Origin: Mucilaginibacter paludis DSM 18603
Lineage (GTDB): Bacteria; Bacteroidota; Bacteroidia; Sphingobacteriales; Sphingobacteriaceae
Direction: 5' to 3'
NCBI RefSeq assembly: GCF_000166195.2
Contig: NZ_CM001403.1
Coordinates: 3,862,432 to 3,926,431 of the forward strand
Length of the DNA stretch: 64,000 nucleotides
The notes under the pieces are model-generated. The model ran no database searches. It was given only the letters and a program-made list of their open reading frames with translations, and had not been told where the DNA came from. The stretch's first letter is position 1; each line of letters begins with the position of its first letter. This document shows, piece by piece, positions 8,521 through 17,813 of this stretch. Both the position numbers and the translations under genes were made by a program.

Positions 8521-10185
8521 TTAATTGTATCCTGGGTTTTGCGTAAAGACGTCTTTATTCGTAGTCGGGTCAAGCTGGCTGGCCTGTGGTATAGGCCTGA
8601 CCAGATGATAAGATTTAAAATTTGCCGCAGCATCGGGATTCATTGTCTGGATTCTGCTGGCTAACTTACCCGTCCTTTTCAGATCGAACCATCTTAACTG
8701 TTCTCCGCCCAACTCTCTAGCTCTTTCATCCAAAATGAAATCAATCGAAACTTGAGCTGGTGTGATCTGCATTTGTGCTACTTTTCCGGGCTTAGCAGCA
8801 CGGGTTCTGATTACGTTAATATAAGTAGCAGCAGTGCCCGGATCTCCAAGATTAAACTTCGCTTCGGCTGCAACAAGGTACATTTCTGCTAGTCTTATTA
8901 CAAAGACATCTCTTGCACTTTGAGCTTCAGCAACGCTAGCGCGCGTTGAATCTTTGAACTTTGATAAAGAAATGACAAACTTACGTTGAATCGGTATGCT
9001 TGTGGCCATATCGTAAACTTTTGGAAGATCATAAGTGATATATTTTTTGCTTTGCGATGCTAAGGGAATAGTAGCATTTGGAGTATAACAAATAGTATCT
9101 CCAACTTTAATAGCGTTACCGTTATAGTTTCCTGCTTTGTTAGCATACCATACGTTCTGGAACGAACCACTGTAACGGGAATCGTTCGCTTGATCGAACA
9201 AATTCAGATAAGCCAGTGTCGGCATATATCGATTAAAGGGACGGCCGTTTGGAATATCGCGGGCAAGCAAAGCAGAGTTGACCTGATCGTAAACCATTAG
9301 ATACATCATGTGCCCGTTATTGGATCCGCGATAATGACCATAGGGATAGGTTGATGAACTTAAATCGTTATTAGCCAAATTGGTAGAGTAGTCAATTGCC
9401 CATATGACTTCTTTGTTTTTGAGATTGCCCATGTTCCATAGGTCAACAAACCGGGGTTGCAGCGCATAACCGTAGTTTTTTATGACATCATCCGCCAAGG
9501 CGAAAGCTTCAGCATTCATACCTCTTGTTAAGTACATGCGGGCTAAGAACGCTTTGGCAACCGGAATCGTCGCACGGCCGTAATCTGTCGTACTTACAGG
9601 TAAATTTGCCACAGCAAATTTTAGGTCAGTAAATATCTGCGTATAAAATGTTTCAACAGGTGTTCTGTTAGCCGTTGTAACTGCTCCGTCGGTAGGTGTG
9701 GTCGTAAAGTTTACACCTCCCCACGTTTCTACGATATGCCAATAATAAAATGCCCTTAGGAATCGTAATTCTGCTTCCCTGGTCGTTTTTTGAGCTGCAG
9801 TATAATCCGTGACGTTACCGATACCGGCAATGCCGGTATTACACAAATTTACCCCTGCATAAAGATTGTTCCACAATAATGGCAGCGGGTCAGCTGTCCC
9901 TTGTAAATTGTAATATTGCGTGAACATAGGATATGGGTCCCCTGCTCCACTTGTCCAGATATCTGTTCCCATTTCTGCTGCAAGATAGCCTTCTTCCTTA
10001 CCATACCAAAACCTGGAAAAAGTATACGCTGCATTAACCAATGTTTCAAAGCCTACTGCCTTGGTATAAAATGTAGAAGCCGTAAAACCACTTGGATTAT
10101 ATTCGTCAAGTTTCTTTGTGCATGAGCTAAACATCAATATGCCAGCCAAAAGGATTAAAATCCCGGTATAAATAATTTTTTTCAT
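8521..10185 (-). CDS. SusD/RagB-family outer-membrane glycan-binding lipoprotein
   Basis: A 554-residue SusD homologue. It has a lipoprotein signal peptide with lipobox MFSSC, an N-terminal SusD-like region (LDEYNPSGFTASTFYT, LVNAAYTF) and the C-terminal RagB/SusD signature (RLAEMYLVAAEAKFNLG, INVIRTRAAKPG, DFILDERARELGGEQLRWFDLKRTGKL, RPIPQ). It caps the TonB-dependent channel encoded 20 bases upstream and binds the incoming oligosaccharide at the cell surface. A terminator follows directly, so the operon is just SusC-SusD. The pair faces the isomerase operon across a 401-base divergent promoter region, which points to import of the same substrate. Confidence 0.96.
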   Translation of the reverse strand: MKKIIYTGILILLAGILMFSSCTKKLDEYNPSGFTASTFYTKAVGFETLVNAAYTFSRFWYGKEEGYLAAEMGTDIWTSGAGDPYPMFTQYYNLQGTADPLPLLWNNLYAGVNLCNTGIAGIGNVTDYTAAQKTTREAELRFLRAFYYWHIVETWGGVNFTTTPTDGAVTTANRTPVETFYTQIFTDLKFAVANLPVSTTDYGRATIPVAKAFLARMYLTRGMNAEAFALADDVIKNYGYALQPRFVDLWNMGNLKNKEVIWAIDYSTNLANNDLSSSTYPYGHYRGSNNGHMMYLMVYDQVNSALLARDIPNGRPFNRYMPTLAYLNLFDQANDSRYSGSFQNVWYANKAGNYNGNAIKVGDTICYTPNATIPLASQSKKYITYDLPKVYDMATSIPIQRKFVISLSKFKDSTRASVAEAQSARDVFVIRLAEMYLVAAEAKFNLGDPGTAATYINVIRTRAAKPGKVAQMQITPAQVSIDFILDERARELGGEQLRWFDLKRTGKLASRIQTMNPDAAANFKSYHLVRPIPQASQLDPTTNKDVFTQNPGYN

Positions 10186-10205
10186 GATGCTCTGATTAAT
10201 AATTT

Positions 10206-13205
10206 TTATAATGAAACATTAAGACCTGCCAAAAATAATTTAGTTAACGGCCTGTCGAAAGATCCACCGCCTTCAGGATCGTAGTCTTTAATTTTAGAAA
10301 AGGTTAGAAAATTTTTAGCGCTTATATATAACCTTAAATTAGAAACATGAAGGGCTTTGGTTATCCCCGGTGAGAAATTATAACCCAGGCTTGCACTTCT
10401 TATTTTCACGAATGATCCATCTTTGTAACCTAGAGTAGAAGCAAATGGAGTAGCTGATTTAGAGATATTCGCATTCGGCCTAGGATAGTCATTTGTTGGA
10501 TTTTCAGGAGTCCAATAATCAACATTAGCGCCGTTTTCTATTGCATTCGGTTCATATTTTAATGCGTATTGTGAAACGAACATCTGACCAATTCTTCCAT
10601 AAACTAATACGTTCAAATCAAAGCTCTTGTATTTAAAATCATTGCTGAATCCAAAACTATATTTTGGGACAGCTGAACCGAGCACAACCCGGTCTCCGGC
10701 GGCAGTGATTGTCCCGCTACCGTCAATATCGGCGACTTTGATATCGCCGGGCTTATAGCCGTAAACGGCAGCCTGAGCAGCTTCCGATGTCTGCCAGATG
10801 CCTAGCTTTTGGTAATCGAAATAGGAAACCACAGGATAGCCTATAAACCAGTTATTGCCTAAGTCGTTTACGCCGTTAGGCAAATAGGTAATACGTTCTT
10901 TATTACGAGTATAGGTAATATTTGACGACCAGGAGAATTTATTTGTTTTGATATTATTGGTTCGTACGGTAAGCTCAATACCTGTATTCCGGCTCCTGCC
11001 CACATTAGCCAATGTTGTAAGGGCTCCTGTCGAAGACGGAAGCTTCTGACTCAATAACAAGTCCCGGGTTTGAGAGTCATAATAATCGATACTTCCAGAA
11101 ATTCTATCCCGGAATACACCAAAATCTATCCCCGCATTTAATGTTCCCGTCAACTCCCACTTTAATTTTTGATTTCCGATGTTGGGGTCCAGTTCATAGG
11201 CCAGTGCGGTGATATCATTATAAGAATAGGGCACTAAGATCAGACCACTTTGGGTTTGATAGGGTTTAACAGCTGCATTACCAGCTACGCCATAACTTAA
11301 ACGTGCCTTTAACTCGGATACTACGCTTTGGCTTTTCATAAATGGTTCGTCAATAATTCTCCAGGCAGCTGCTGCAGAAGGAAAGAATGCCCATTTATTT
11401 CCTTTGGCTAAAACCGATGAACCATCAGCTCGCCCTGTCAGGGTCAACAAATATCTTTCTTTGAAAGAATAATTTAAGCGCAATGCCCCCGATTCAAGAT
11501 TTTGCCCAACATAATTACTTGATATCTTGAGATTGGCAGGATTGTTTTGTAAGGCATAGAAAGATTGGTCTGATAACAATTGTCCCGTACCTGACGCCGA
11601 TGCCTGATCTGAAACGCTTGATTGGTAACTGGTTACACCCGTTAACGTAAAGTTATGATGGTTTATTTTTCTCTGGTAGGTAATAATATTCTCCCATATT
11701 AAATTATTATCGGTTGAATTGGTTTCAGAAGAAAGAGAACCCGATGAAAGCGCCCGGTTTAATGTATTGGTACCTTCGAAATGCCCATTTCTTGAACTGG
11801 ACAAAGTCACACCTAAATTCGACCGTATGGTAAGGCCGTCTGCCGGTTTCCATTCCGCGTAGGCAGTGGAAAGCAAATGTGTTATATTATTTTTATTAAC
11901 ATATTGCCCTGCCTCCTCATCATAAAGCGGGTTAACCTGATTTCCGTTACCCGGAAACTTAGCCAGACTGCCGTCCGCACTGTAGGGATTAAAATATGGA
12001 ATGATCTTGTTAGCGACAGACAATACGTTATCACTTCTTAAATTTTGATCGTAATAAGCAAGCTGACTTTGTAAGCCAACTTTAAAATCCTTAAAAAGTT
12101 CATGATCAACATTTAAACGCAGGCTGTAACGGCTCGAATAATCATTGGTATACAAACCTTTTTCTTTGAAATAGTCAAAAGAAAAGTAAGCTTTTGTTTT
12201 ATCATTGCCGCCTGAAACACTGGCATTATAGTCCTGTTGCGAGCCTTTATGCAAAAAATATCCCGGCCAATAATAAGAATCGCCGTTTTGAACTGCTGCA
12301 AGATCCCCGGAACTTGTAAAAACTTTCGGGTCGTCGGCTGTCGAATTCCAGGTACCTATAGTGCGATAGCCCTCCCGTTTCAAATTGGCGTATTGAGGAC
12401 CTGTCATCGGCACAGGATAACCGGTAATCTCGCTGACGCCGTAATAGCTTCCTGCACTTACCTTCGGCTTACCTTCACCCCCTCTTTTAGTGGTGATAAT
12501 AATAACTCCGTTTGCACCACGTGAACCGTAAATCGCTGTAGAAGATGCATCCTTCAAAAATTCCATGGATGCGATGTCGTTTTGGTTTATATCTTCATAG
12601 TTAGAATAAATGATTCCATCGACGATGTATAAAGGGCTGTTACTGGCATTTAATGAGCGGTTTCCTCTAACCGTTACACCGACTCCGGCTCCGGCTGCGC
12701 CGCTAGTCCGGGTAATATCCACGCCAGCAACCTTCCCCTGTAAGGCCTCCATAGGGTTGGATGCTGCAACTTTTGTAATTTCGTCACCTTTAACGGAAAC
12801 GACAGATCCGGTAAGGTCTCTTTTACGAACTGTTCCATATCCAACGATAATTACTTGTTCTAAAGATTTCACAGAGGGTGTCAATGTGATTTTGAGTGTT
12901 GTTTTACCACCAATACTTTGTTCAAGTGGTTCATATCCAATAAAACTGTATACTAATATAGCTCCCATTCCAGGTACGTTGATGGAGAAGTTTCCGCCTA
13001 CATCAGTTGCAACTCCATTGCTTGTACCCTTTAGCTTGACAGATACACCGGGAAGGGGGGCCCCTTTTTCATCCAACACAATTCCGGCTATTCTAATCAA
13101 CTGTTTAGCATTTGCGGATGTTTGCGCCACTGATTGTTTGGGAAGAACAAACAGCAGCATTTGCGAAAGTAAAATGCATGTTAGTAAGTTTTTGATTGAT
13201 CTCAT
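10206..13205 (-). CDS. SusC/RagA-family TonB-dependent outer-membrane transporter
   Basis: The 999 residues have the SusC layout: a signal peptide (cleaved near SVAQTSA), a carboxypeptidase-like regulatory domain (about 40-120, IAGIVLDEKGAPLPGVSVKLKGT), a TonB-dependent plug (about 128-240, VVSVKGDEITKVAASNPMEA, SMEFLKDASSTAIYGSRGAN) and a long beta-barrel. Energised through TonB, it moves glycan fragments across the outer membrane with the downstream SusD. A promoter with both -7 and -33 boxes lies just upstream, flanked by a LacI-type operator. The substrate is not readable from sequence; divergence from the apiosidase/isomerase operon suggests an apiose-containing glycan. Confidence 0.96.
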   Translation of the reverse strand: MRSIKNLLTCILLSQMLLFVLPKQSVAQTSANAKQLIRIAGIVLDEKGAPLPGVSVKLKGTSNGVATDVGGNFSINVPGMGAILVYSFIGYEPLEQSIGGKTTLKITLTPSVKSLEQVIIVGYGTVRKRDLTGSVVSVKGDEITKVAASNPMEALQGKVAGVDITRTSGAAGAGVGVTVRGNRSLNASNSPLYIVDGIIYSNYEDINQNDIASMEFLKDASSTAIYGSRGANGVIIITTKRGGEGKPKVSAGSYYGVSEITGYPVPMTGPQYANLKREGYRTIGTWNSTADDPKVFTSSGDLAAVQNGDSYYWPGYFLHKGSQQDYNASVSGGNDKTKAYFSFDYFKEKGLYTNDYSSRYSLRLNVDHELFKDFKVGLQSQLAYYDQNLRSDNVLSVANKIIPYFNPYSADGSLAKFPGNGNQVNPLYDEEAGQYVNKNNITHLLSTAYAEWKPADGLTIRSNLGVTLSSSRNGHFEGTNTLNRALSSGSLSSETNSTDNNLIWENIITYQRKINHHNFTLTGVTSYQSSVSDQASASGTGQLLSDQSFYALQNNPANLKISSNYVGQNLESGALRLNYSFKERYLLTLTGRADGSSVLAKGNKWAFFPSAAAAWRIIDEPFMKSQSVVSELKARLSYGVAGNAAVKPYQTQSGLILVPYSYNDITALAYELDPNIGNQKLKWELTGTLNAGIDFGVFRDRISGSIDYYDSQTRDLLLSQKLPSSTGALTTLANVGRSRNTGIELTVRTNNIKTNKFSWSSNITYTRNKERITYLPNGVNDLGNNWFIGYPVVSYFDYQKLGIWQTSEAAQAAVYGYKPGDIKVADIDGSGTITAAGDRVVLGSAVPKYSFGFSNDFKYKSFDLNVLVYGRIGQMFVSQYALKYEPNAIENGANVDYWTPENPTNDYPRPNANISKSATPFASTLGYKDGSFVKIRSASLGYNFSPGITKALHVSNLRLYISAKNFLTFSKIKDYDPEGGGSFDRPLTKLFLAGLNVSL

Positions 13206-13250
13206 AAGTTTAATTTTGGTTCACTTGAAATAACTTTAGTTTTATTGTTA

Positions 13251-13279
13251 CAAACATAAGTAATCGTAAACCCAACAAA
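13251..13279 (-). promoter_or_regulatory. Promoter of the SusC-SusD operon at 13205
   Basis: On the minus strand TTTG (13276-13279) and TATGTTTG (13251-13258) match the Bacteroidota -33 and -7 boxes with 17 bases between them, 45 bases upstream of the SusC start. The operator-like dyad at 13280-13293 abuts the -33 box. Confidence 0.65.
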
Positions 13280-13293
13280 TGCAACCGATTGTA
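13280..13293. promoter_or_regulatory. LacI-type operator candidate
   Basis: TGCAACCGATTGTA is an imperfect palindrome with a central CG. It is close to the TTACAATCGATTGTAA site at 38146 and others near the xylan genes. It touches the -33 box of the SusC promoter. It may tie this locus to the LacI protein encoded at 50624 or to another LacI-family protein. Confidence 0.5.
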
Positions 13294-13325
13294 TTTTTTA
13301 GAATTATAAAAAAAATCAAGAAATT

Positions 13326-13394
13326 GTCTGCTTAAATGATAAATAATGAGTGGATAATTTATCAGAAAAGAAAAAAATAAAGACAAAAGCAGAC
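13326..13394. repeat. Nested inverted repeats in the divergent promoter region
   Basis: GTCTGCTT (13326-13333) pairs with AAGCAGAC (13387-13394), and inside lies a second pair, TGATAAAT (13337-13344) with ATTTATCA (13357-13364). Both sit between the SusC promoter and the isomerase promoter. They could be regulator sites or a large cruciform; neither resembles the LacI-type dyads. Confidence 0.35.
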
Positions 13395-13439
13395 TTAAAT
13401 AGCTAAAAACTTCCAAAATATGAAACTCTTAGTCCCATT

Positions 13440-13458
13440 TAAATTTGTCAGTATTTAT
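13440..13458 (+). promoter_or_regulatory. Promoter of the isomerase operon with DeoR-type shared sequence
   Basis: TAAATTTG (13440-13447) matches the -7 consensus TAnnTTTG and is followed directly by TCAGTATTTAT. The 15 bases at 13444-13458 equal those at the deoR promoter. No clear -33 box is visible. The leader to the isomerase start would be about 145 bases and contains one more dyad (13490-13515). Confidence 0.6.
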
Positions 13459-13489
13459 CTATTTCTTCTTTTATTTTCTATTTTAGCCC

Positions 13490-13515
13490 TGTAAATGATT
13501 ATAATGGTATTTACA
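13490..13515. repeat. 7-bp inverted repeat in the isomerase leader
   Basis: TGTAAAT and ATTTACA flank a 12-base spacer downstream of the probable transcription start. It could be a second operator or a leader hairpin. Function is not known. Confidence 0.3.
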
Positions 13516-13606
13516 AGTTGCATAAACATCAAAAAAACTATTCAACCCGAACTATACTGAACCGCGTTGTTCAGATTTTTACAAAACGATCAGAAATATT
13601 AAAAAT

Positions 13607-15016
13607 ATGAGTAATAAAGCAACATTAGGGGTAATTATAGGTAATCGTGATTTTTTTCCGGACAGGTTGGTTTCTGAAGCCCGTGCCGATATTATTGCCC
13701 TTTTTACCCAACTGAACATTAATGCCATTATGCTGGGCGATACCGAATCAAAACTTGGCGGTGTTGAAACCTTTAAAGATGCCCAGAAATGTGCCGATTT
13801 ATTCAAAAAACATCGTGAAGAGATTACAGGTATCATGGTATTCCTGCCAAATTTTGGCGATGAAAAAGGTGTTGCAGATACCATTAAATTGTCAGGATTA
13901 AACGTTCCGGTGCTGATTCAGGCCTACCCCGATGATCTGAATAAACTGGATGTAGCACGCCGCCGCGATTCATGGTGCGGTAAAATTTCGGTTTGCAACA
14001 ACCTTTACCAGTACGGCATCAAATACACCCTAACCGATGATCACGTCACTCATCCGAGCGACCCCCAATTTATCGCCAACCTAAAAGATTTTGTGGCCAT
14101 TTGCCGCGTAGTTAAAGGTTTACGCAGTGTTCGCATTGGCGCTATTGGTGCCAGGCCGGGAGCTTTTAATACCGTTCGCTACAGCGAGAAGATATTACAG
14201 CGTAACGGCATTACCGTAACCACTGCCGACCTGAGTGAGATTTTAGGCAAAGCCGACAAGTTAACGGCAGAACACCCCGAAGTACAGGCGCACTTAAATA
14301 AGATAAATGCTTATGCGCCTAAAGGCCTCACGCCCGACGATGCGATGATACAAATAGCCAAACTGGACGTAGTGCTTAACCAGTTTATGGACGAGCATGC
14401 ATTGGATGCAACAGCCATACAATGCTGGACATCGCTACAGCAAAATTACGGCTGCAACGTTTGTACCAGCATGAGCATTATGAGCGAGAATATGCTGCCA
14501 AGTGCCTGCGAGGTTGATGTTACCGGAACATTAACCATGTATGCCATGCAACTGGCATCGGGTTCGCCAAGTGCGCTGGTAGATTGGAATAACAACTATG
14601 CTGATGACCCTAATAAATGTGTGCTGTTTCATTGCGGTAACTGGGCAAAATCTTTTCTGCCGGATATTCAGATCAGCACCGCCCCTATTTTGGGTACTAC
14701 CGTTGGTGTAGAAAATACTTACGGCGCTCTGGATGGCCGCACCCCGGCATCGCCGTTAACCTACGGCCGAATCAGTACCGATGATCCTAAAGGCATCATC
14801 AAAGTTTACCTTGGCGAAGGCGAACTGACCGACGACGCGTTAAACACCTTTGGTAACCGCGCTGTAGCGGAGATACCTGATCTGCAAAGTTTGATGCAAT
14901 ACGTTTGCCGCAACGGTTTTGAGCACCACGTGGTAATGAACGCTTCAAAAACAGCCGGCATATTAAAAGAGGCATTAGGCAATTACATGGGCTGGGAAAT
15001 TTACGAACACAAGTAA
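13607..15016 (+). CDS. L-fucose/L-arabinose isomerase-family sugar isomerase (probable D-apiose isomerase)
   Basis: This 469-residue cytoplasmic protein belongs to the fucose/arabinose isomerase superfamily. Glu302 (ACEVD) and Asp326 (LVDWNN) are 24 residues apart, the spacing of the Mn-binding Glu337 and Asp361 of E. coli FucI, and GRPG-like and LFHCGNWA segments follow the fold. It should interconvert an aldose and a ketose. It is first in a 12-gene operon and is followed 1 base later by a split transketolase, with an FGGY kinase further on. A pathway made of isomerase, kinase and transketolase with linked apiosidases fits D-apiose to D-apulose. Substrate is inferred from context; I cannot confirm that characterised apiose isomerases are of this family. 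It could instead act on another aldopentose. Confidence 0.85.
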   Translation: MSNKATLGVIIGNRDFFPDRLVSEARADIIALFTQLNINAIMLGDTESKLGGVETFKDAQKCADLFKKHREEITGIMVFLPNFGDEKGVADTIKLSGLNVPVLIQAYPDDLNKLDVARRRDSWCGKISVCNNLYQYGIKYTLTDDHVTHPSDPQFIANLKDFVAICRVVKGLRSVRIGAIGARPGAFNTVRYSEKILQRNGITVTTADLSEILGKADKLTAEHPEVQAHLNKINAYAPKGLTPDDAMIQIAKLDVVLNQFMDEHALDATAIQCWTSLQQNYGCNVCTSMSIMSENMLPSACEVDVTGTLTMYAMQLASGSPSALVDWNNNYADDPNKCVLFHCGNWAKSFLPDIQISTAPILGTTVGVENTYGALDGRTPASPLTYGRISTDDPKGIIKVYLGEGELTDDALNTFGNRAVAEIPDLQSLMQYVCRNGFEHHVVMNASKTAGILKEALGNYMGWEIYEHK

Positions 15017-15017
15017 A

Positions 15018-15842
15018 ATGACAGACAAAGAGTTAAAAGAAAAATCAGTTGGGTATCGTAAAAAGATCCTCAAATATATTGTAGGCGCCAATGCCGGGCA
15101 CACGGGTGGCAGCCTATCGTGCATTGATGTGTTGAACGTTTTGTATAACGATGTGCTGAATGTGAGTCCGGATAATTTTACTTCGCCGGATCGCGACCGT
15201 TACATCCAGAGCAAGGGCCATTGTGTTGAAGCGCTTTTTGTGGTACTGGCCGACAAAGGCTTCTTCCCGGAAACGGATCTTGAAACATTATGCAAATATA
15301 AATCCCATTACATAGGCCATCCTACTAAAAAGGTACATGGCGTTGAGCAAAATACAGGCGCTTTGGGGCACGGGTTACCAATTGCTGCCGGTGTTGCGCT
15401 TGCCGCGAAACTGGATAAAAAAGACTATCGTGTTTTTACCCTTTTGGGGGACGGTGAACTGCCCGAAGGTTCAAACTGGGAGGCGGCTTTAACAGCTTCG
15501 CATTACAAGTTGGATAACCTTTGCGCCATCATCGATAACAATAAACTGCAAATTACAGGTACTAATGCCGAGGTATGTAATACTGACCCGCTTGACGCCA
15601 AGTTTGAAAGCTTTGGATGGGCCGTAAAACAGGTTGACGGACACGATATTCATGCGTTGCGCGAGGCATTTGCCAGTATGCCTTTTGAGCCGGGAAAACC
15701 TAACCTGATTATAGCCCATACCATTAAAGGTAAAGGCATCAGCTTTATGGAAAACTCGGTAAAGTGGCACCACGGTGTACCTAACCACGAACAATATCAA
15801 AGCGCCATGACCGAACTGGATGTGGCACTCACCAACATTTAA
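15018..15842 (+). CDS. Transketolase N-terminal subunit (probable apulose-4-phosphate transketolase subunit A)
   Basis: The 274 residues correspond to the thiamine-diphosphate-binding N-terminal half of transketolase. Visible features are NAGHTGGSLSCIDVLNVLY at the start, then SKGHCVEALF, NTGALGHGLPIAAGVAL, and the ThDP/metal motif GDGELPEGSNWEAA...IDNN. Split transketolases work as a heterotetramer with the C-terminal subunit, encoded here next with a 23-base overlap. In D-apiose catabolism a split transketolase (AptA/AptB) cleaves D-apulose 4-phosphate, passing a glycolaldehyde unit to glyceraldehyde 3-phosphate and leaving dihydroxyacetone phosphate. The split itself is normal and not a frameshift. 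Confidence 0.93.
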   Translation: MTDKELKEKSVGYRKKILKYIVGANAGHTGGSLSCIDVLNVLYNDVLNVSPDNFTSPDRDRYIQSKGHCVEALFVVLADKGFFPETDLETLCKYKSHYIGHPTKKVHGVEQNTGALGHGLPIAAGVALAAKLDKKDYRVFTLLGDGELPEGSNWEAALTASHYKLDNLCAIIDNNKLQITGTNAEVCNTDPLDAKFESFGWAVKQVDGHDIHALREAFASMPFEPGKPNLIIAHTIKGKGISFMENSVKWHHGVPNHEQYQSAMTELDVALTNI

Positions 15843-16815
15843 TACCACGAACTTGGGAACAGTTATAAAAAATACTTCGGCTAACGCCAAACCAAACCAG
15901 GATGTTTTTGCGGCTACCTTATTAAAGCTTGCCGAAACTGATAAAGATATTATTGCCGTTACCAGCGATTCGCGCGGTTCGGGCAAGCTGGTTGCATTCG
16001 GGCAGCAATTGCCCGAGCAGATTGTAGAGATAGGCATTGCCGAGCAAAACCTGGTAGGCGTTGCCGCCGGATTGGCTTCGGCAGGTAAAAAAGCATTCGC
16101 GGTATCACCAGCTTGTTTTTTAACCGCTAGAGCTTTGGAGCAGATCAAAAACGATGTTTGTTACTCAGATAATCCTGTAAGGTTAATTGGCATTAGCGCC
16201 GGTGTAAGTTACGGAGCATTGGGAACAACGCACCACAGTCTGCACGATTTTGCCGTACTGCGCGCCATCAATAATATTACCATTGTAGTACCTGCCGATA
16301 ATTTTGAAACCGAGCAAGCTGTAAAATTGGCTGCACAAAGCACCAAGCCAGTTTACCTGCGCTTCGGTAAAAAACCAATGCCTCTTTTAACCGAAGATGA
16401 GAATATTGGTTTTGAGTTTGGCAAAGGCAGGGTGGTGAAAAATGGCGGCGATATAACAATCATCGCCAACGGCGAAACCGTTTACCCAGCCCTGTTAGCC
16501 GCGCAAAAGCTGGAAGAATCGGGCATATTGGCAACGGTAGTGAGCATGCATACCATTAAACCTTTAGACGTAACATTGATTGCACAGTTAGCTTCTGAAA
16601 CAAAAGCCATTATAACGGTGGAGGAGCACATGATCAATGGCGGTTTAGGTGAGGCCTGCGCATCCTACTTATTACAAAGTGGACACAAAAAGCCTTTTAA
16701 AATCATGGGCATCCCTGACGAGTACACCGTTACGGGCTCTCAGGTTGAGATATTGAACCACTACGGAATTTCGGCAGATGGGATTGCCGATCAAGCCATT
16801 AAACTACTATCATAA
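15820..16815 (+). CDS. Transketolase C-terminal subunit (probable apulose-4-phosphate transketolase subunit B)
   Basis: The 331 residues match the pyrimidine-binding and C-terminal domains of transketolase: EIGIAEQNLVGVAAGLASAGKKAF holds the catalytic Glu that activates ThDP. GALGTTHHSLHDFAVLR, VYLRFGKKPMP and a C-terminal domain with TIITVEEH-like text (ITVEEHMINGGLGEA) follow. ATG at 15820 overlaps the upstream gene by 23 bases, a sign of coupled translation; residues 1-20 are poorly conserved in look, so a start a little downstream is possible. It pairs with the product of 15018-15842. Confidence 0.92.
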   Translation: MWHSPTFNTTNLGTVIKNTSANAKPNQDVFAATLLKLAETDKDIIAVTSDSRGSGKLVAFGQQLPEQIVEIGIAEQNLVGVAAGLASAGKKAFAVSPACFLTARALEQIKNDVCYSDNPVRLIGISAGVSYGALGTTHHSLHDFAVLRAINNITIVVPADNFETEQAVKLAAQSTKPVYLRFGKKPMPLLTEDENIGFEFGKGRVVKNGGDITIIANGETVYPALLAAQKLEESGILATVVSMHTIKPLDVTLIAQLASETKAIITVEEHMINGGLGEACASYLLQSGHKKPFKIMGIPDEYTVTGSQVEILNHYGISADGIADQAIKLLS

Positions 16816-16871
16816 GGAAACTGATAAACAAAGAAGAATACCAATAATGAAACTTAGATTATATCATTTGA

Positions 16872-17810
16872 ATGAGAAGATTAACACTGTTATTGTTATT
16901 TATGCTGGCTTTTGCCGGCTGTAAGGATAATTCAAAATCGGCCAAAGCCAAAAAGGTAGCGGTTATTGTATCTACACTCAATAATCCCTGGTTTGTGTTT
17001 TTAGCGCAAACAGCTTCGGCGCAAGCTAAAAGTTTGGGTTACGAAACCAAGATCTTTGATTCGCAAAACAACACCGCTACCGAAACCGATAACTTTGAAA
17101 ATGCCATCGCCGCTGGCTATGGCGCTATCCTGTTCAATCCTACAGATGCCAATGGCTCTGTAGTCAATGTAAATAAAGCCAAAGCAGCCGGTGTAGCAGT
17201 TTTTTGCATGGACAGGGAGGTGAACTCTGCCACCGGACCAACATCGCAGATCTTATCTGATAGTTATTCAGGCTGTGTGAACCTTGGTAAATACTTTGTG
17301 AAGCAAATGCGCAAAAAAGGCAAATATGTTGAGATACTAGGCATTGTTGCCGATAACAACACCTGGAATCGCTCTAAAGGATTCCACAGCGTGGTTGATT
17401 ATTACCCCGGCTTACAAATGGTAGCCCAGCAAAGTGCCGATTTTGACCGCAATAAAGGTCTGGAAGTAATGGAATCCATCTTACAGGCACACCCTGATAT
17501 CGATGGTGTGTTCTGCGGGAACGATGCCATGGCCATGGGTGCCTACCAGGCTTTAGCTGCAGCAGGCAAAGCTAACAAAGTAAAAGTAATGGGTTTTGAT
17601 GGCGCTGAAGATGCTATACAAGGCATTAAGGATGGAAAGATATTGGCTACCGCGATGCAGTTCCCTAAGGTGATGGCGCAAACTGCTGCCAATTACGCCG
17701 ATGAATATTTTAAGGGTAAGCGAGACTTCCCGAAAAAGATTCAGGTTGGAGTAGAGATGGTAACCGGTAAAAACGTATCTGATTACATAGCCTACGGTAA
17801 AAAGAATTAA
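16872..17810 (+). CDS. Ribose/RbsB-type ABC sugar-binding lipoprotein
   Basis: A 312-residue periplasmic binding protein of family 4 (RbsB-like). It has a lipoprotein signal peptide with lipobox AFAGC. The two-lobed fold shows VAVIVSTLNNPWFVFLAQTA, GYGAILFNPTDANG, the D-R sugar contact in VFCMDREVNS, and GVFCGNDAMAMGAYQAL. Members of the family bind free pentoses, hexoses or polyols. It is followed by DUF2291, ATPase and permease genes spaced 3 to 9 bases apart, which makes one importer. Sugar-specific ABC importers are uncommon in Bacteroidota, which usually rely on MFS or sodium symporters. A pentose such as D-apiose would fit the neighbouring enzymes. Confidence 0.94.
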   Translation: MRRLTLLLLFMLAFAGCKDNSKSAKAKKVAVIVSTLNNPWFVFLAQTASAQAKSLGYETKIFDSQNNTATETDNFENAIAAGYGAILFNPTDANGSVVNVNKAKAAGVAVFCMDREVNSATGPTSQILSDSYSGCVNLGKYFVKQMRKKGKYVEILGIVADNNTWNRSKGFHSVVDYYPGLQMVAQQSADFDRNKGLEVMESILQAHPDIDGVFCGNDAMAMGAYQALAAAGKANKVKVMGFDGAEDAIQGIKDGKILATAMQFPKVMAQTAANYADEYFKGKRDFPKKIQVGVEMVTGKNVSDYIAYGKKN

Positions 17811-17813
17811 GCC

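Noticed and set aside
12610..13233. 207-codon open frame on the plus strand
   Set aside because: Antisense to the N-terminal half of a clear SusC gene; its protein has no family pattern.
15489..16148. 219-codon open frame on the minus strand
   Set aside because: Antisense to both transketolase subunits, which have intact catalytic motifs.
15018..16815. Transketolase in two frames read as a frameshifted gene
   Set aside because: The split matches the natural N- and C-terminal subunit form; both halves have sensible ends and a normal overlap.
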